A stretch of DNA of 64,000 nt from Phreatobacter cathodiphilus (GTDB lineage: Bacteria > Pseudomonadota > Alphaproteobacteria > Rhizobiales > Phreatobacteraceae): positions 2,658,001 through 2,722,000 of the forward strand of contig NZ_CP027668.1 in assembly GCF_003008515.1 (NCBI RefSeq), in the 5' to 3' direction. Position numbers and translations under genes: made by a program. The notes beneath the pieces were generated by a model, which made no database searches, was not told the origin of the DNA, and worked only from the letters and a program-made list of their open reading frames with translations. This document shows positions 53,570-62,055 of the stretch, piece after piece (the first letter of the stretch is position 1; each line of letters begins with the position of its first letter).

Positions 53570-54274
53570 ATGACCGCGCCCCTCCTCTCCCTCGACAGCC
53601 TGGCCAAGAGCTTCACCATGCACCTGCAGGGCGGGCTGGTGATCCCGGTCGTCTCCGGCATCTCCCTCGACGTCGCCCCCGGCGAATGCGTCGTGCTCGG
53701 GGGTCCCTCGGGCGCCGGCAAGTCGTCGATCCTGAAGATGATCTACGGCAATTACCGCGCCGATGCCGGCGCCATCCGCGTGGTGGACGGGTCCGAGACC
53801 GTGGACGTCGCCACCGCCGCCCCGCGCCGCGTCATGGCGCTGCGGCGCAACACCATCGGCTATGTCTCGCAGTTCCTGCGCGTCATTCCCCGGGTTCCCG
53901 CGCTCACTGTCGTGGCGGAGGCCGCGACCGCCTTCGGCCTCTCCCGCGAGGAGGCCGAGGCCCGCGCCCGCCGGCTCCTGACCCTGCTCAACGTGCCGGA
54001 GCGGCTGTGGTCGCTGCCCCCCGCCACCTTCTCGGGCGGCGAACAGCAGCGGGTGAACATCGCCCGCGGCTTCATCGCCGACCATCCGTTGCTGCTGCTG
54101 GACGAACCGACGGCTTCCCTCGACGCCCGGAATCGCGCAGCGGTGGTGGACCTGATCGAGACCAAGAAGGCCGCCGGCACCGCCATCGTCGGCATCTTCC
54201 ACGACGACGACGTCCGCGAGCGGGTCGCCACCCGCATCGTCGACGTCACGCGCTTCGCCGCGAGCGCCGCATGA
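53570..54274 (+). CDS. phnL: C-P lyase ATPase subunit PhnL
   Basis: A 234-residue ABC-type ATPase needed with PhnGHI for the first step. Walker A GPSGAGKSS near 46-54, signature FSGGEQQRVNIARG near 160, Walker B LLLLDEPTASLDA near 180. The family-specific IGYVSQFLRVIPRVPALTVVAE block is present. It follows phnK by seven bases; its stop lies in the AGGA ribosome site region of phnM. Confidence 0.93.
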   Translation: MTAPLLSLDSLAKSFTMHLQGGLVIPVVSGISLDVAPGECVVLGGPSGAGKSSILKMIYGNYRADAGAIRVVDGSETVDVATAAPRRVMALRRNTIGYVSQFLRVIPRVPALTVVAEAATAFGLSREEAEARARRLLTLLNVPERLWSLPPATFSGGEQQRVNIARGFIADHPLLLLDEPTASLDARNRAAVVDLIETKKAAGTAIVGIFHDDDVRERVATRIVDVTRFAASAA

Positions 54275-54282
54275 GGACGACC

Positions 54283-55440
54283 ATGACCACGCCGGACGAC
54301 ATCGGATCGCTGACCCTCTTCTCCCGCCGCGTGGTTCTCGCCGACCGCGAGATCGCCGCGACCGTGGTGGTGGAGGACGGCGTCATCACCGCCATCGAAG
54401 CCGACACCCGACGGTCGGATGCCGCCGACCTCGGCGAGGACCTCCTCATTCCCGGCCTGGTCGAACTCCACACCGACCACCTCGAACCGCACTACCAGCC
54501 GCGCCCCAAGGTTCACTGGGACCCGCTCTCGGCCGTCTTCGCCTATGACGCGCAGATCGCCGCCTCCGGCATCACCACCGTGTTCGACAGCCTGCGCATC
54601 GGCTCCGACGATGACCGGCCGACCACGGCCGACGGCCTGCTCGATCTCTCCGAGGCCATCGCGACGGCCAAGGCCACGGGGCTCTTGCGCTCCGACCACC
54701 ACACGCACCTGCGCTGCGAGATCCCCTCGCGCGGGGTGGTGGAAGAGGCCGAGAGCTATCTTGCCCGCTTCGACGTGCGCTTGATGTCGCTGATGGACCA
54801 CACGCCGGGCCAGCGCCAGTTCCGCGACGAAGAGAAGCTGCGCACCTACTACCGCGGCAAGACCGGCCTGTCGGAGAGCGATCTCGACCGGCTCTTCGCC
54901 AACCGCCGCGCCCGCGCCGACGAGATCGGCGAGCCGAACAAGCGCGGGCTCGTCGCCCTCGCCCACCGCTCAGGCATCGCGCTCGCCAGCCACGACGACA
55001 CGCTGGAGGACCACGTCGCCGAATCCGTCGCCGACCGGGTGTCCATCGCCGAGTTCCCGACGACCGTGGAGGCAGCACGCGCCTCCCACGCCGCCGGCAT
55101 CTCGGTGCTGATGGGCGCGCCCAACGTCGTGCGCGGCGGCTCCCATTCCGGCAACGTCTCGGCGGTGGAACTGGCGGAGGCGGGCGTCCTCGACATCCTC
55201 TCCTCCGACTACGTGCCGATCAGCCTCATCCACGGCGCCTTCGGGCTCGCCGACGTGCCGGCCATGGGCGGCCTTGCCGGCGCCATCCAGACCGTGACGC
55301 TGAAGCCGGCGCTGGCCACCGGCATGACCGACCGCGGCGAGATCGCTGTGGGCAAGCGCGCCGATCTCGTCCGTGTCGCCATGATCGGCGCCAAGCCCGT
55401 GGTGCGCGAGGTCTGGCGCACGGGCCGCAGGATCGCCTGA
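54283..55440 (+). CDS. phnM: Ribosyl phosphonate triphosphate diphosphohydrolase PhnM
   Basis: A 385-residue amidohydrolase-fold enzyme that removes pyrophosphate from alpha-D-ribose 1-methylphosphonate 5-triphosphate and its analogues, producing the PhnJ substrate. Metal-binding motifs are LVELHTDHLEPH near 58-68, RSDHHTHLRCEI near 138-146, and SHDDTLEDHVAES near 235, ending with DYVPISLIHGAFG. The ATG at 54283 has GAGGA five bases upstream; an ATG at 54271 overlaps the phnL stop and is an alternative. Confidence 0.94.
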   Translation: MTTPDDIGSLTLFSRRVVLADREIAATVVVEDGVITAIEADTRRSDAADLGEDLLIPGLVELHTDHLEPHYQPRPKVHWDPLSAVFAYDAQIAASGITTVFDSLRIGSDDDRPTTADGLLDLSEAIATAKATGLLRSDHHTHLRCEIPSRGVVEEAESYLARFDVRLMSLMDHTPGQRQFRDEEKLRTYYRGKTGLSESDLDRLFANRRARADEIGEPNKRGLVALAHRSGIALASHDDTLEDHVAESVADRVSIAEFPTTVEAARASHAAGISVLMGAPNVVRGGSHSGNVSAVELAEAGVLDILSSDYVPISLIHGAFGLADVPAMGGLAGAIQTVTLKPALATGMTDRGEIAVGKRADLVRVAMIGAKPVVREVWRTGRRIA

Positions 55441-55441
55441 C

Positions 55442-56050
55442 ATGGCTCCGGGGCTACGCGGAGAAGGACGGCCGGTGGCCGAGCAGAGGCCCATCGGGCC
55501 GGGACGGCTCGTCCTCGTGGTGGGGCCGAGCGGCGCCGGCAAGGATACGCTCATCGCCGCCGTGCGCAACCGGCTGGCGGCCGACGAGGCCGTGCTCTTT
55601 CCCCGCCGCATCGTTACCCGGCCGCCCTCTGCGGCGGAGGACAACGTCGAGGCGGACGAGGCGACCTTCGCGCGCATCGCCGAGGCGGGTGGATTCGCCC
55701 TGACCTGGTCGGCCCACGGCCACCGCTACGGCATTCCCGCGGTGGTCGACCACGCGATCTATGGCGGCCGCACCGCAGTCTGCAATGTCTCCCGCGAGGT
55801 GCTGGCGGCGGCCCGCCAGCGCTATCGCAACGTCACCGTCGTGGAGATCACGGCACCCCCCGAGGTGCTGCAGGCCCGCGTCGCCGCCCGCTCGCGCGCT
55901 TCCGACGGCGATGCGGCCGCCCGCGTCGTGCGCCAGGTCTCGACCCCGGTCGACCCGGATGTGGTCATCGTCAACGACGGCGCGATCGAGCCCGCCGCCG
56001 ACCGGCTGCTCGCCGTCATCGCCGGCGCCAGCCGCACCAGCCTCGTCTGA
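55442..56050 (+). CDS. phnN: Ribose 1,5-bisphosphate phosphokinase PhnN
   Basis: A 202-residue guanylate-kinase-like enzyme that phosphorylates ribose 1,5-bisphosphate to PRPP, recycling the sugar from C-P lyase. The P-loop is VVGPSGAGKDTLIAA near 27-41; the phosphate-binding FPRRIVTRPPSAAEDN near 55 and YGIPAVVDHAIYGGR near 100 are typical. It starts one base after phnM. A GTG at 55475 would also fit the fold. Confidence 0.92.
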   Translation: MAPGLRGEGRPVAEQRPIGPGRLVLVVGPSGAGKDTLIAAVRNRLAADEAVLFPRRIVTRPPSAAEDNVEADEATFARIAEAGGFALTWSAHGHRYGIPAVVDHAIYGGRTAVCNVSREVLAAARQRYRNVTVVEITAPPEVLQARVAARSRASDGDAAARVVRQVSTPVDPDVVIVNDGAIEPAADRLLAVIAGASRTSLV

Positions 56051-56119
56051 CGGCATCGCCGCACCGTTGACGAAATCGTGATAGGACGACGGCCGACCGC
56101 ATCGTCAGGAGCCGCGCCC

Positions 56120-56848
56120 GTGAGTCGCTATGTCGCCCGCATCCCCATGTCCCTCGACTGCCCCGAACCGATGGAGGCGGCGATCCGTCACGTGCTGGAG
56201 GGCGAGTACGAGGCCGATTACGACGGCGTCGGCCTCGACATCCTCGACATCGGCGCCAATGTCGGCTCCTTCGCGCTCTGGTCCTCGGCCCGCTGGCCGG
56301 GCAGCCACGTGCGCTCCTTCGAGCCCCATCCCGGCACTTTCGAGTTCCTGAGGCGGAACACCGCCGGCCGCCGCGACATTACCATCGTCAACGCCGCGCT
56401 GTTTCCCGGCGGCCAGACGAAGGCGACCTTCCACAGCCGCTTCGCGGGAGATGGCGAATCCGGGCTCGCCGCCTATTCCGGCGACACCTTCGCGGAAGGG
56501 ACGCTCGTCGAGACCTACGAGGTCGACGTGGTCGATCCGGCGTCTCTGCCCTCCGCCGACGTCGTCAAGATCGACATCGAGGGCGGTGAGGGCGAGGTCC
56601 TCGCCCATCTCGACCTGTCGCGCACCTCGCTCGTCCTGCTGGAGTTCCAGAACCGCAAGAACCGCGAGCAGATCCGCGCGACGCTCGCCGCCGAGTTCGA
56701 TCTCCTCCACGACGAGGAATTCGCCTGGGACGACCTGCTCGGCTACCAGGGCTACCGGCAGGACCTGAAGGGCGACGCCTGGGGCCGCATCTTCGCCGTC
56801 CGGCGCAACATCACGCGCATGACGAAGACCGCGCCCCTCTCCGCCTGA
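56120..56848 (+). CDS. FkbM-family methyltransferase
   Basis: A 242-residue S-adenosylmethionine-dependent enzyme, starting at a GTG with AGGAG eight bases upstream. Motif I is LDILDIGANVGSFALW near 40-54, followed by the acidic motif SFEPHPGTFEFLRRNT near 65-80 and the FkbM motif DVVKIDIEGGEGEVLAHL near 155-172. Such enzymes methylate hydroxyl groups on sugars, lipids or small molecules. It is the last gene before a bidirectional terminator, 69 bases after phnN, so it is likely read with the C-P lyase genes. It is not a standard phn gene; a link to phosphonate use is unproven. Confidence 0.85.
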   Translation: MSRYVARIPMSLDCPEPMEAAIRHVLEGEYEADYDGVGLDILDIGANVGSFALWSSARWPGSHVRSFEPHPGTFEFLRRNTAGRRDITIVNAALFPGGQTKATFHSRFAGDGESGLAAYSGDTFAEGTLVETYEVDVVDPASLPSADVVKIDIEGGEGEVLAHLDLSRTSLVLLEFQNRKNREQIRATLAAEFDLLHDEEFAWDDLLGYQGYRQDLKGDAWGRIFAVRRNITRMTKTAPLSA

Positions 56849-56853
56849 ACGAA

Positions 56854-56877
56854 AAGGCCCGGCCGAAGCCGGGCCTT
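56854..56877. terminator. Bidirectional intrinsic terminator
   Basis: A perfect 10-bp stem (56854-56863 and 56868-56877) with a CGAA loop. A-runs before and T-containing bases after it suit termination on both strands. It lies between the convergent methyltransferase and phytase-like genes and ends the phn operon. Confidence 0.85.
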
Positions 56878-56896
56878 CATGGGTCGCCCGGCGGGC

Positions 56897-58234
56897 TCAG
56901 CGGGCGCGCAGGAATTCCGGCACGCGCAGCAGGACCATCTCGTTGCCGTCGGCCTTGTTGGGGTCGCGGCTCGACGAGAAGGGCAGGTTGTTGTCGTTGC
57001 CGACGATGATGTGGTCGGCATCGACCACGTCGACGTTCTCGATGGTGAAGAACGGCATCTGGAAGTGACCGCCCGACAGCGGCACCCGCGAGCGTTTGTC
57101 GGGGTCGCGGATCGCCAGGAGGTCGATGAAGCCGATCTTGCGCACGGGGCCGCCGGCATTGGCATCCGTCATCTCGATCTTCCAGACGCGCTTGATGCGC
57201 GGCAGGGCGTGGAAGCAGTTTTCCGCGCGCTGGCCCGCCGGGCAGGCCCGCTCCGCCACGCCCTCGTTGTCGTCACGCTCGATGATCAGGCCGGTGGTGG
57301 CGTCGATCATGTTGAAGTCGCCGATCGACAGGCCGTTGGCGTCGAGAACGTACTTCCAGTGGCGGCCGGTGTAGCGGCCCGCGGCGACGTCGAACTCGAG
57401 GATGCGGAGATACTCGCGCCCGTCGACCTGCTCCAGCGCCCGGGTAGCCGGGTCCCACAGCGCGCCTTCCAGCAGCGGATAGAGGAAGCGGCCGTCGGGC
57501 GAGGCGGCCATGCCCTCGAAGCCCTTCGAGCGGCGGACGCGGAAGTCGACGGCGCCGCCCGGAACGTTCGGGGTGATCACGGCGGGATGATCCGGCGAGC
57601 GGGCGACCTGACCGTCGACCATGGTCTCGAAGATCGCCTCGATCTTGCCGGTCATGTCGGCGCGGATGAGATAGGGGCCGAACTCCTCGCCGATCCAGAT
57701 CTTGCCGCCGATGATCTGGAAGCTCTCGGGATCGAAGTCGGCGCCGGTCAGGTAGCGACGCTCCGTCGCCTCGTTGGCGATGCGGAACGGCACCTTCCTG
57801 TCGGGGTCGGAGAGGAACACGGTGGCGATCCGCTCCATCGTCCCCTTCTCGAAATCCATGCGGTAGTGGCTGAGGAAGAGCATGGCGTCGGGCGAGTTGC
57901 GCTTGTTGCCGAAGCCGTTGTCGGTCAGCACCCAGTAGGTGCCGTCCGCCATGCGGCGGATGCCGGAATGGCCCTGCACCGGCTGGCCGCGGAACGGCAC
58001 CGACAGGCCGGTGGGCCGCCCGGCCGAGCGGCCCATGACGGTGCCGAGGGCATCGACCCGAGCGGCGCCGGTGAACTTGCCGGAGACCTGCAGGTCGGCC
58101 GGCGCGTCTGCCGGCGGGGCGATGAAGGTGTCGGCGGGCAGGATGGCGTGACCGGCGAGCGAGGCGGGAAATTCCGCATCGGCGAAGGCGGGGGTCGCGG
58201 CCATCAGGCCGGCGAGCAGGACGAGAGCGCGCAT
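56897..58234 (-). CDS. Secreted esterase-like/phytase-family beta-propeller protein
   Basis: A 445-residue exported protein. The signal peptide MRALVLLAGLMAATPAFA is cleaved near 18. The mature protein has the features of the family named esterase-like activity of phytase: GHSGIRRMADGTYWVLTDNGFGNK near 90, GADFDPESFQIIGGKIWIGEEFGPYLI near 165, SKGFEGMAASPDGRFLYPLLEGA near 235, and ENVDVVDADHIIVGNDNNLPFS near the end. These are propeller blades with metal-binding acidic residues. It probably hydrolyses organic phosphoesters in the periplasm, which would suit the phosphorus-acquisition genes next door, but no PHO box is seen upstream. Confidence 0.85.
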   Translation of the reverse strand: MRALVLLAGLMAATPAFADAEFPASLAGHAILPADTFIAPPADAPADLQVSGKFTGAARVDALGTVMGRSAGRPTGLSVPFRGQPVQGHSGIRRMADGTYWVLTDNGFGNKRNSPDAMLFLSHYRMDFEKGTMERIATVFLSDPDRKVPFRIANEATERRYLTGADFDPESFQIIGGKIWIGEEFGPYLIRADMTGKIEAIFETMVDGQVARSPDHPAVITPNVPGGAVDFRVRRSKGFEGMAASPDGRFLYPLLEGALWDPATRALEQVDGREYLRILEFDVAAGRYTGRHWKYVLDANGLSIGDFNMIDATTGLIIERDDNEGVAERACPAGQRAENCFHALPRIKRVWKIEMTDANAGGPVRKIGFIDLLAIRDPDKRSRVPLSGGHFQMPFFTIENVDVVDADHIIVGNDNNLPFSSSRDPNKADGNEMVLLRVPEFLRAR

Positions 58235-58380
58235 GGGAACTCCTCGCGAGGGGTGACGCCGCCCTTTTGCCCAGCACGCGTGACGCCGCCCCGACAGGCG
58301 GACGACGGCGCGATGACGAAAGGGCAGGCCCGCCGCCGCCCGCTCTCGACACCGCCCGCCCAGCGTCCCACAAATGTGTC

Positions 58381-59775
58381 ATGAGCAGCCCCTCTTCCCT
58401 CCTGCCCCTCGAAACCGTGGACACGTGCATCGTCGGGGCCGATCCCGGCGGGCTCTCCCTCGCCATGGGCCTGGCCGCGGCCGGGACGTCCGTCGCCGTC
58501 GTGCTTCCGCCGGGCGGGGGCCTGACCCTTCAGGACCTGGCGCTGCGCCTCGCCGTCCTGCGCACGGCGACGGCGGGCGACGCGTCGGGCACCTGGTCCG
58601 ACGTCAAGCGCCGGATCACGGCAGCGGTCGGTTCGCAGGCGGTGAACGGCGCGCCCCGTCGCCTCGCCTCGGCCGGCATCCGGGTCATCGAGGGCACCGC
58701 GACCTTCACCGGGCCGCGCAGCCTCGCGGCCGGCGGGCGCGCCGTCGAGGCCCGCCGCTTCGTCCTCGCCCTTGGATCGGCGCCCCGGTTGCCGGCCGTT
58801 CCCGGCCTCGACGCGGTGCCGGTGCTGACGCCCGACACCGTCTGGGATCTCGATGCCCTGCCCGTCCACCTCGCCGTCGTCGGCGGCGACGCCGCCGCCC
58901 TGACCCTGGCCCAAGGCGTCCGGCGCCTCGGCGCACGGGTGACGCTCTTCGCTCCGGAGAACCTGCTGCCCGGCCATGATCCCGACATGGCGGCGGCCCT
59001 GCGCGACCGACTGCTCACAGATGGCGTGACGCTCTTCGAACAGGCTCGCGTCACCGGCCTGGAGCGCCGGGACGAGGGCATCGTGCTCACCGCCAGCCGA
59101 GGCGGCGAGGACGGCGCCCTCGCCGCCTCGCACGTCCTCGCCTCGGCCGGGCGTCTGCCCGCCCTGGACGGCCTCGACCTCGAGGCGGCGGGCGTGACGC
59201 ACGGACCGGCCGGCATCGCCGTCGATGGGGCGCTGGCGACCGCCAACCGCCGCATCCTTGCCATCGGCGAGGCGAGCGATCCCGCCGCCGACGCCGGCCT
59301 CTCCGAACGGCAGGCCGCCCTGCTCGCCCCGCACATCCTGCTGCGCCGGGCGGTGCGCGCGGGAGACCTCCTGCCCATACGCTCCGTCGCCACCTCTCCG
59401 GCTCTCGTCGAGATCGGCAGCGGCGAGGCGGAGGCGCGCCGCCGCGATCCGCGCTGCCGCGTGCTGCGCCTGCCCATCGGCGAAAGCCCGGCCGCCCATG
59501 TCGGGGGCTCGCCCGAGGGCCACGTGAAGCTCATCGTCTCGGCGAAGGGGCGCCTTCTCGGCGCCGCGATCCTCGCCGCCGAAGCCCCGGCCATCGCCGC
59601 GCCCATCGCCCTCGCCATGGGCAAGGGGCTCGGCGTTCATGATCTCGCCGCCATCCAGTTGCCCTATCCCGGCGTAAGCGACATAGGCAAACGCACCGCG
59701 CTCGCCTATTTCAGCAATCGCTTGTCGAATCCGTGGATCAGGCGGACCATCCGTCTGTTACGCTGGCTCGGCTGA
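58381..59775 (+). CDS. Pyridine nucleotide-disulfide oxidoreductase-like flavoprotein lacking redox cysteines
   Basis: A 464-residue relative of dihydrolipoamide dehydrogenase and mercuric reductase. There is an N-terminal FAD-binding segment (CIVGADPGGLSLAMGLAAAG), an NAD-binding segment in the middle (LAVVGGDAAALTLAQGVRRLGARV, near 170), the second FAD motif (RRILAIGEASDP, near 300) and the C-terminal dimerisation domain (GHVKLIVSAKGRLLGAAILAAEA). The CxxxxC disulfide expected about residue 45 is replaced by GLTLQDLALRL, and the first glycine motif is altered. It can hardly perform the standard thiol chemistry; a quinone- or oxygen-reducing flavoenzyme, or loss of activity, are possible. 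It is 24 bases before a kinase gene. Confidence 0.83.
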   Translation: MSSPSSLLPLETVDTCIVGADPGGLSLAMGLAAAGTSVAVVLPPGGGLTLQDLALRLAVLRTATAGDASGTWSDVKRRITAAVGSQAVNGAPRRLASAGIRVIEGTATFTGPRSLAAGGRAVEARRFVLALGSAPRLPAVPGLDAVPVLTPDTVWDLDALPVHLAVVGGDAAALTLAQGVRRLGARVTLFAPENLLPGHDPDMAAALRDRLLTDGVTLFEQARVTGLERRDEGIVLTASRGGEDGALAASHVLASAGRLPALDGLDLEAAGVTHGPAGIAVDGALATANRRILAIGEASDPAADAGLSERQAALLAPHILLRRAVRAGDLLPIRSVATSPALVEIGSGEAEARRRDPRCRVLRLPIGESPAAHVGGSPEGHVKLIVSAKGRLLGAAILAAEAPAIAAPIALAMGKGLGVHDLAAIQLPYPGVSDIGKRTALAYFSNRLSNPWIRRTIRLLRWLG

Positions 59776-59799
59776 GACAGGGCCGCAACGGGACGCCGG

Positions 59800-61326
59800 A
59801 TGGCAGAGACTTCGGATGATCGTCAGGCGCGGGAGGCGGCGGGCCAGCCCGCCGGCATCGACCCGGCGGCGCTCGACGTTGCCGCGCCGGTGCCATCGCG
59901 CGGCGTCGGCCTGTCCGGCAAGCTGCTGATCCTGACGACGCTCTTCATCCTCGTCGCCGAAGTCCTCATCTACGTGCCGGCCGTCGCCAATTTCCGCAAT
60001 TCCTGGCTGGACGACCGCCTGGCCGCCGGCCGCACCGCCGCCCTCGTGCTCGAGGCGGCGCCCAGCGGGATGGTGCCCGAGGGGCTGGTGCGCGAGCTCC
60101 TGGACAGCGCCGGCGCCAAGGCGGTGGCGCTGAAGACCGGGCCGGCGCGCCGCCTGCTCGCCGCCTCCGACGAACTGCCCGACGTCGACGTCACCATCGA
60201 CATGCGCAACCAGCCGATCTTCCGCTCCATCCCCGAGGCCTTCGCCACGCTCTTCGCGCGCGACGGGCGCGCCATGCGGGTGATGGGGGAGGCCCGCCGT
60301 GCCGGCGATTTCGTCGAGATCGTCATGGACGAGACGCCGCTGCGCCACGCCATGCTGCGCTTCTCCAAGACGCTGCTGATCTATTCGCTCTTCATCTCCG
60401 CCGTCTCCGCGGCGCTGGTCTACGTCACGCTGCACCTGATGTTCGTGCGGCCCATGCGGCGCCTGACCGACACGATGATCGCCTTCCGCGAGAACCCCGA
60501 GGACATCAGCCGCGCCATCGTGCCCACCGGCCGCAAGGACGAGGTGGGCGTCGCCGAATACGAGCTGCAGTCCATGCAGCATTCCCTGCACGACATGCTG
60601 GCGCAGCGCTCGCGCCTCGCCGCCCTCGGCCTCGCCGTCTCCAAGATCAACCACGACCTGAGGAACCTGCTCGCCTCGGCCCAGCTCTTCTCCGACCGCC
60701 TCGCCAACGTGCCGGACCCCACCGTGCAGCGCTTCGCGCCGAAGATGATCCAGGCGCTCGACCGCGCCATCGCCTTCTGCCAGTCGACCCTCTCCTACGG
60801 CCGCGCCCACGAGGCCCCGCCGCAGCGCCGCCCGGTGGAGCTGGCGGCGCTGGCCGAGGAGGTGCGCGAGACCATGGGCCTCGGCGAGGACGCCCGCATC
60901 GGCTTCGTCAACGCGGTGGAGGACGACATCAGCCTCGACGCCGACCCGGATCACCTGTTCCGCGTCCTGCTCAACCTCGCCCGCAACGCCCACCAGGCGC
61001 TCGAATCGCGCGCCCCCAACGATCCCGCCCGCGACCACATCCGCATCGCCGGCCGGCGCGAGGGGGCGGTGGCCGTCATCGAGGTCTCCGACACTGGCCC
61101 CGGCGTCCCCGAGCGCGCCCGCCAGCACCTGTTCGAGGCCTTCCAGGGCTCGACCCGTCCCGGCGGCACCGGCCTCGGTCTCGCCATCGCCGCAGAGCTG
61201 GTCCGCGCCCACGGCGGCACCATCACGCTGGCCGACGGCACCCTCGGCGCCACCTTCCGCATCACCATCCCAGACAGGCCCATCGATCTGGCCTCCGCCC
61301 GCCGCGCCCAGCGCAGGCGCGCCTGA
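59800..61326 (+). CDS. Orphan sensor histidine kinase
   Basis: A 508-residue membrane kinase. The N-terminal cytoplasmic segment of about 38 residues precedes helix one (SGKLLILTTLFILVAEVLIYVP), then a periplasmic region at about 62-185, helix two (near 190-215) and a HAMP domain (RPMRRLTDTMIAFRENPEDI). The H-box is LAVSKINHDLRNLLASAQLF, an HDLRN-type box, near residue 286. The ATPase has NLARNAHQALES, DTGPGVPERARQHLFEAF and GGTGLGLAIAAELVRAHGG. No response regulator is adjacent. It probably shares a transcript with the flavoprotein gene 24 bases upstream, which could hint at redox sensing. Confidence 0.92.
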   Translation: MAETSDDRQAREAAGQPAGIDPAALDVAAPVPSRGVGLSGKLLILTTLFILVAEVLIYVPAVANFRNSWLDDRLAAGRTAALVLEAAPSGMVPEGLVRELLDSAGAKAVALKTGPARRLLAASDELPDVDVTIDMRNQPIFRSIPEAFATLFARDGRAMRVMGEARRAGDFVEIVMDETPLRHAMLRFSKTLLIYSLFISAVSAALVYVTLHLMFVRPMRRLTDTMIAFRENPEDISRAIVPTGRKDEVGVAEYELQSMQHSLHDMLAQRSRLAALGLAVSKINHDLRNLLASAQLFSDRLANVPDPTVQRFAPKMIQALDRAIAFCQSTLSYGRAHEAPPQRRPVELAALAEEVRETMGLGEDARIGFVNAVEDDISLDADPDHLFRVLLNLARNAHQALESRAPNDPARDHIRIAGRREGAVAVIEVSDTGPGVPERARQHLFEAFQGSTRPGGTGLGLAIAAELVRAHGGTITLADGTLGATFRITIPDRPIDLASARRAQRRRA

Positions 61327-61516
61327 GGCGGGGCTGCAGCCGCATCTTTGGAGAACATCCGATCTCGATCGGCCCAGCGAAAGCTCGCCTGAGGCGCGAG
61401 GGCCGCCGGAGCGGTGGAGAAGTTTCGATCCCCGCCCGGCCCTCTTGCAATCGGTTTCGAAACAGCGTATCCGACCGCCTCCATTCGAGAGGCACATCGC
61501 TTTTCGGATGCGGCGC

Positions 61517-61593
61517 GCGCCCGTAGCTCAGCTGGATAGAGCACCAGACTACGAATCTGGGGGTCAGAGGTTCGAATCCTTTCGGGCGCGCCA
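61517..61593 (+). tRNA. tRNA-Arg (anticodon ACG)
   Basis: A 77-base cloverleaf including encoded CCA (61591-61593). The acceptor arms GCGCCCG and CGGGCGC pair perfectly; the D-arm contains AGCTCAGCTGGATAGAGC; the anticodon stem CCAGA/TCTGG encloses the loop CTACGAA with anticodon ACG; the T-loop is GGTTCGAATCC. The A at position 34 is read as inosine, serving CGU, CGC and CGA codons. The gene marks a change in base composition and is a likely integration site. Confidence 0.97.
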
Positions 61594-61857
61594 TTGTCTT
61601 TCCCGACGCGATGAATGGGCGAGTGCCGGCTGCCGGCGTTAGGACTGGGCGGCGCTACGTCAGGTGCCCCTCTGAAGGCGCATTTGACTTTCACACGAAT
61701 GCACTCGTCTGGCTTCGCGGGTACCGCCACTCGGGAACAAGCCGCGTCCCCCTCCATTTAGATCCCATCTAGTGGATGCAGATCCGCTTCCGATGTATCC
61801 TAATGGTTGAAGCCGATTGGACTTCGCGATAGGCTATTGGTCATGGGAGAGATGTTC

Positions 61858-62055
61858 ATGGAATGGGCAATAGGGGTTGCGAGTTTTCTAGCGGGCTTGG
61901 TTTCCGGCTTCTCGCTCAAGCTCGCCATCGATGTCCGGAATAGAAGGAACGTTAGCGCTCCGACAGCAGCCGCCAACGACGGCTCGGTTGCGCAGTCCGG
62001 TAACTTCGCCGGCGGTCATATCGCTGCAGGCAACGTGACCACCGGGCGTGAATGA
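61858..62055 (+). CDS. Tiny single-pass membrane protein with C-terminal glycine-rich motif
   Basis: A 65-residue protein. The ATG at 61858 sits six bases after GGGAGAG; an in-frame start at 61807 would give 82 residues. A single membrane helix covers about residues 4-23 (AIGVASFLAGLVSGFSLKLA), followed by a basic segment (RNRR) that predicts a cytoplasmic tail. The tail ends with QSGNFAGGHIAAGNVTT (46-62), matching 13 of 17 residues of QSGNHAGGHIAGGSVST in the next protein. The stop overlaps the next start (ATGA). It could be a membrane-damaging effector or an anchor recruited by the shared motif. No known family. Confidence 0.65.
   Translation: MEWAIGVASFLAGLVSGFSLKLAIDVRNRRNVSAPTAAANDGSVAQSGNFAGGHIAAGNVTTGRE

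Noticed and set aside
59800-61757. Long antisense frames over the orphan kinase and tRNA region
   Set aside because: They run antisense to a well-supported kinase gene or across the tRNA, and have no domain content.
61594-61857. Integrase or attachment repeat directly after the tRNA
   Set aside because: No integrase-like frame and no repeat of the tRNA 3' end was found in this gap; any such sequence must lie outside the window.
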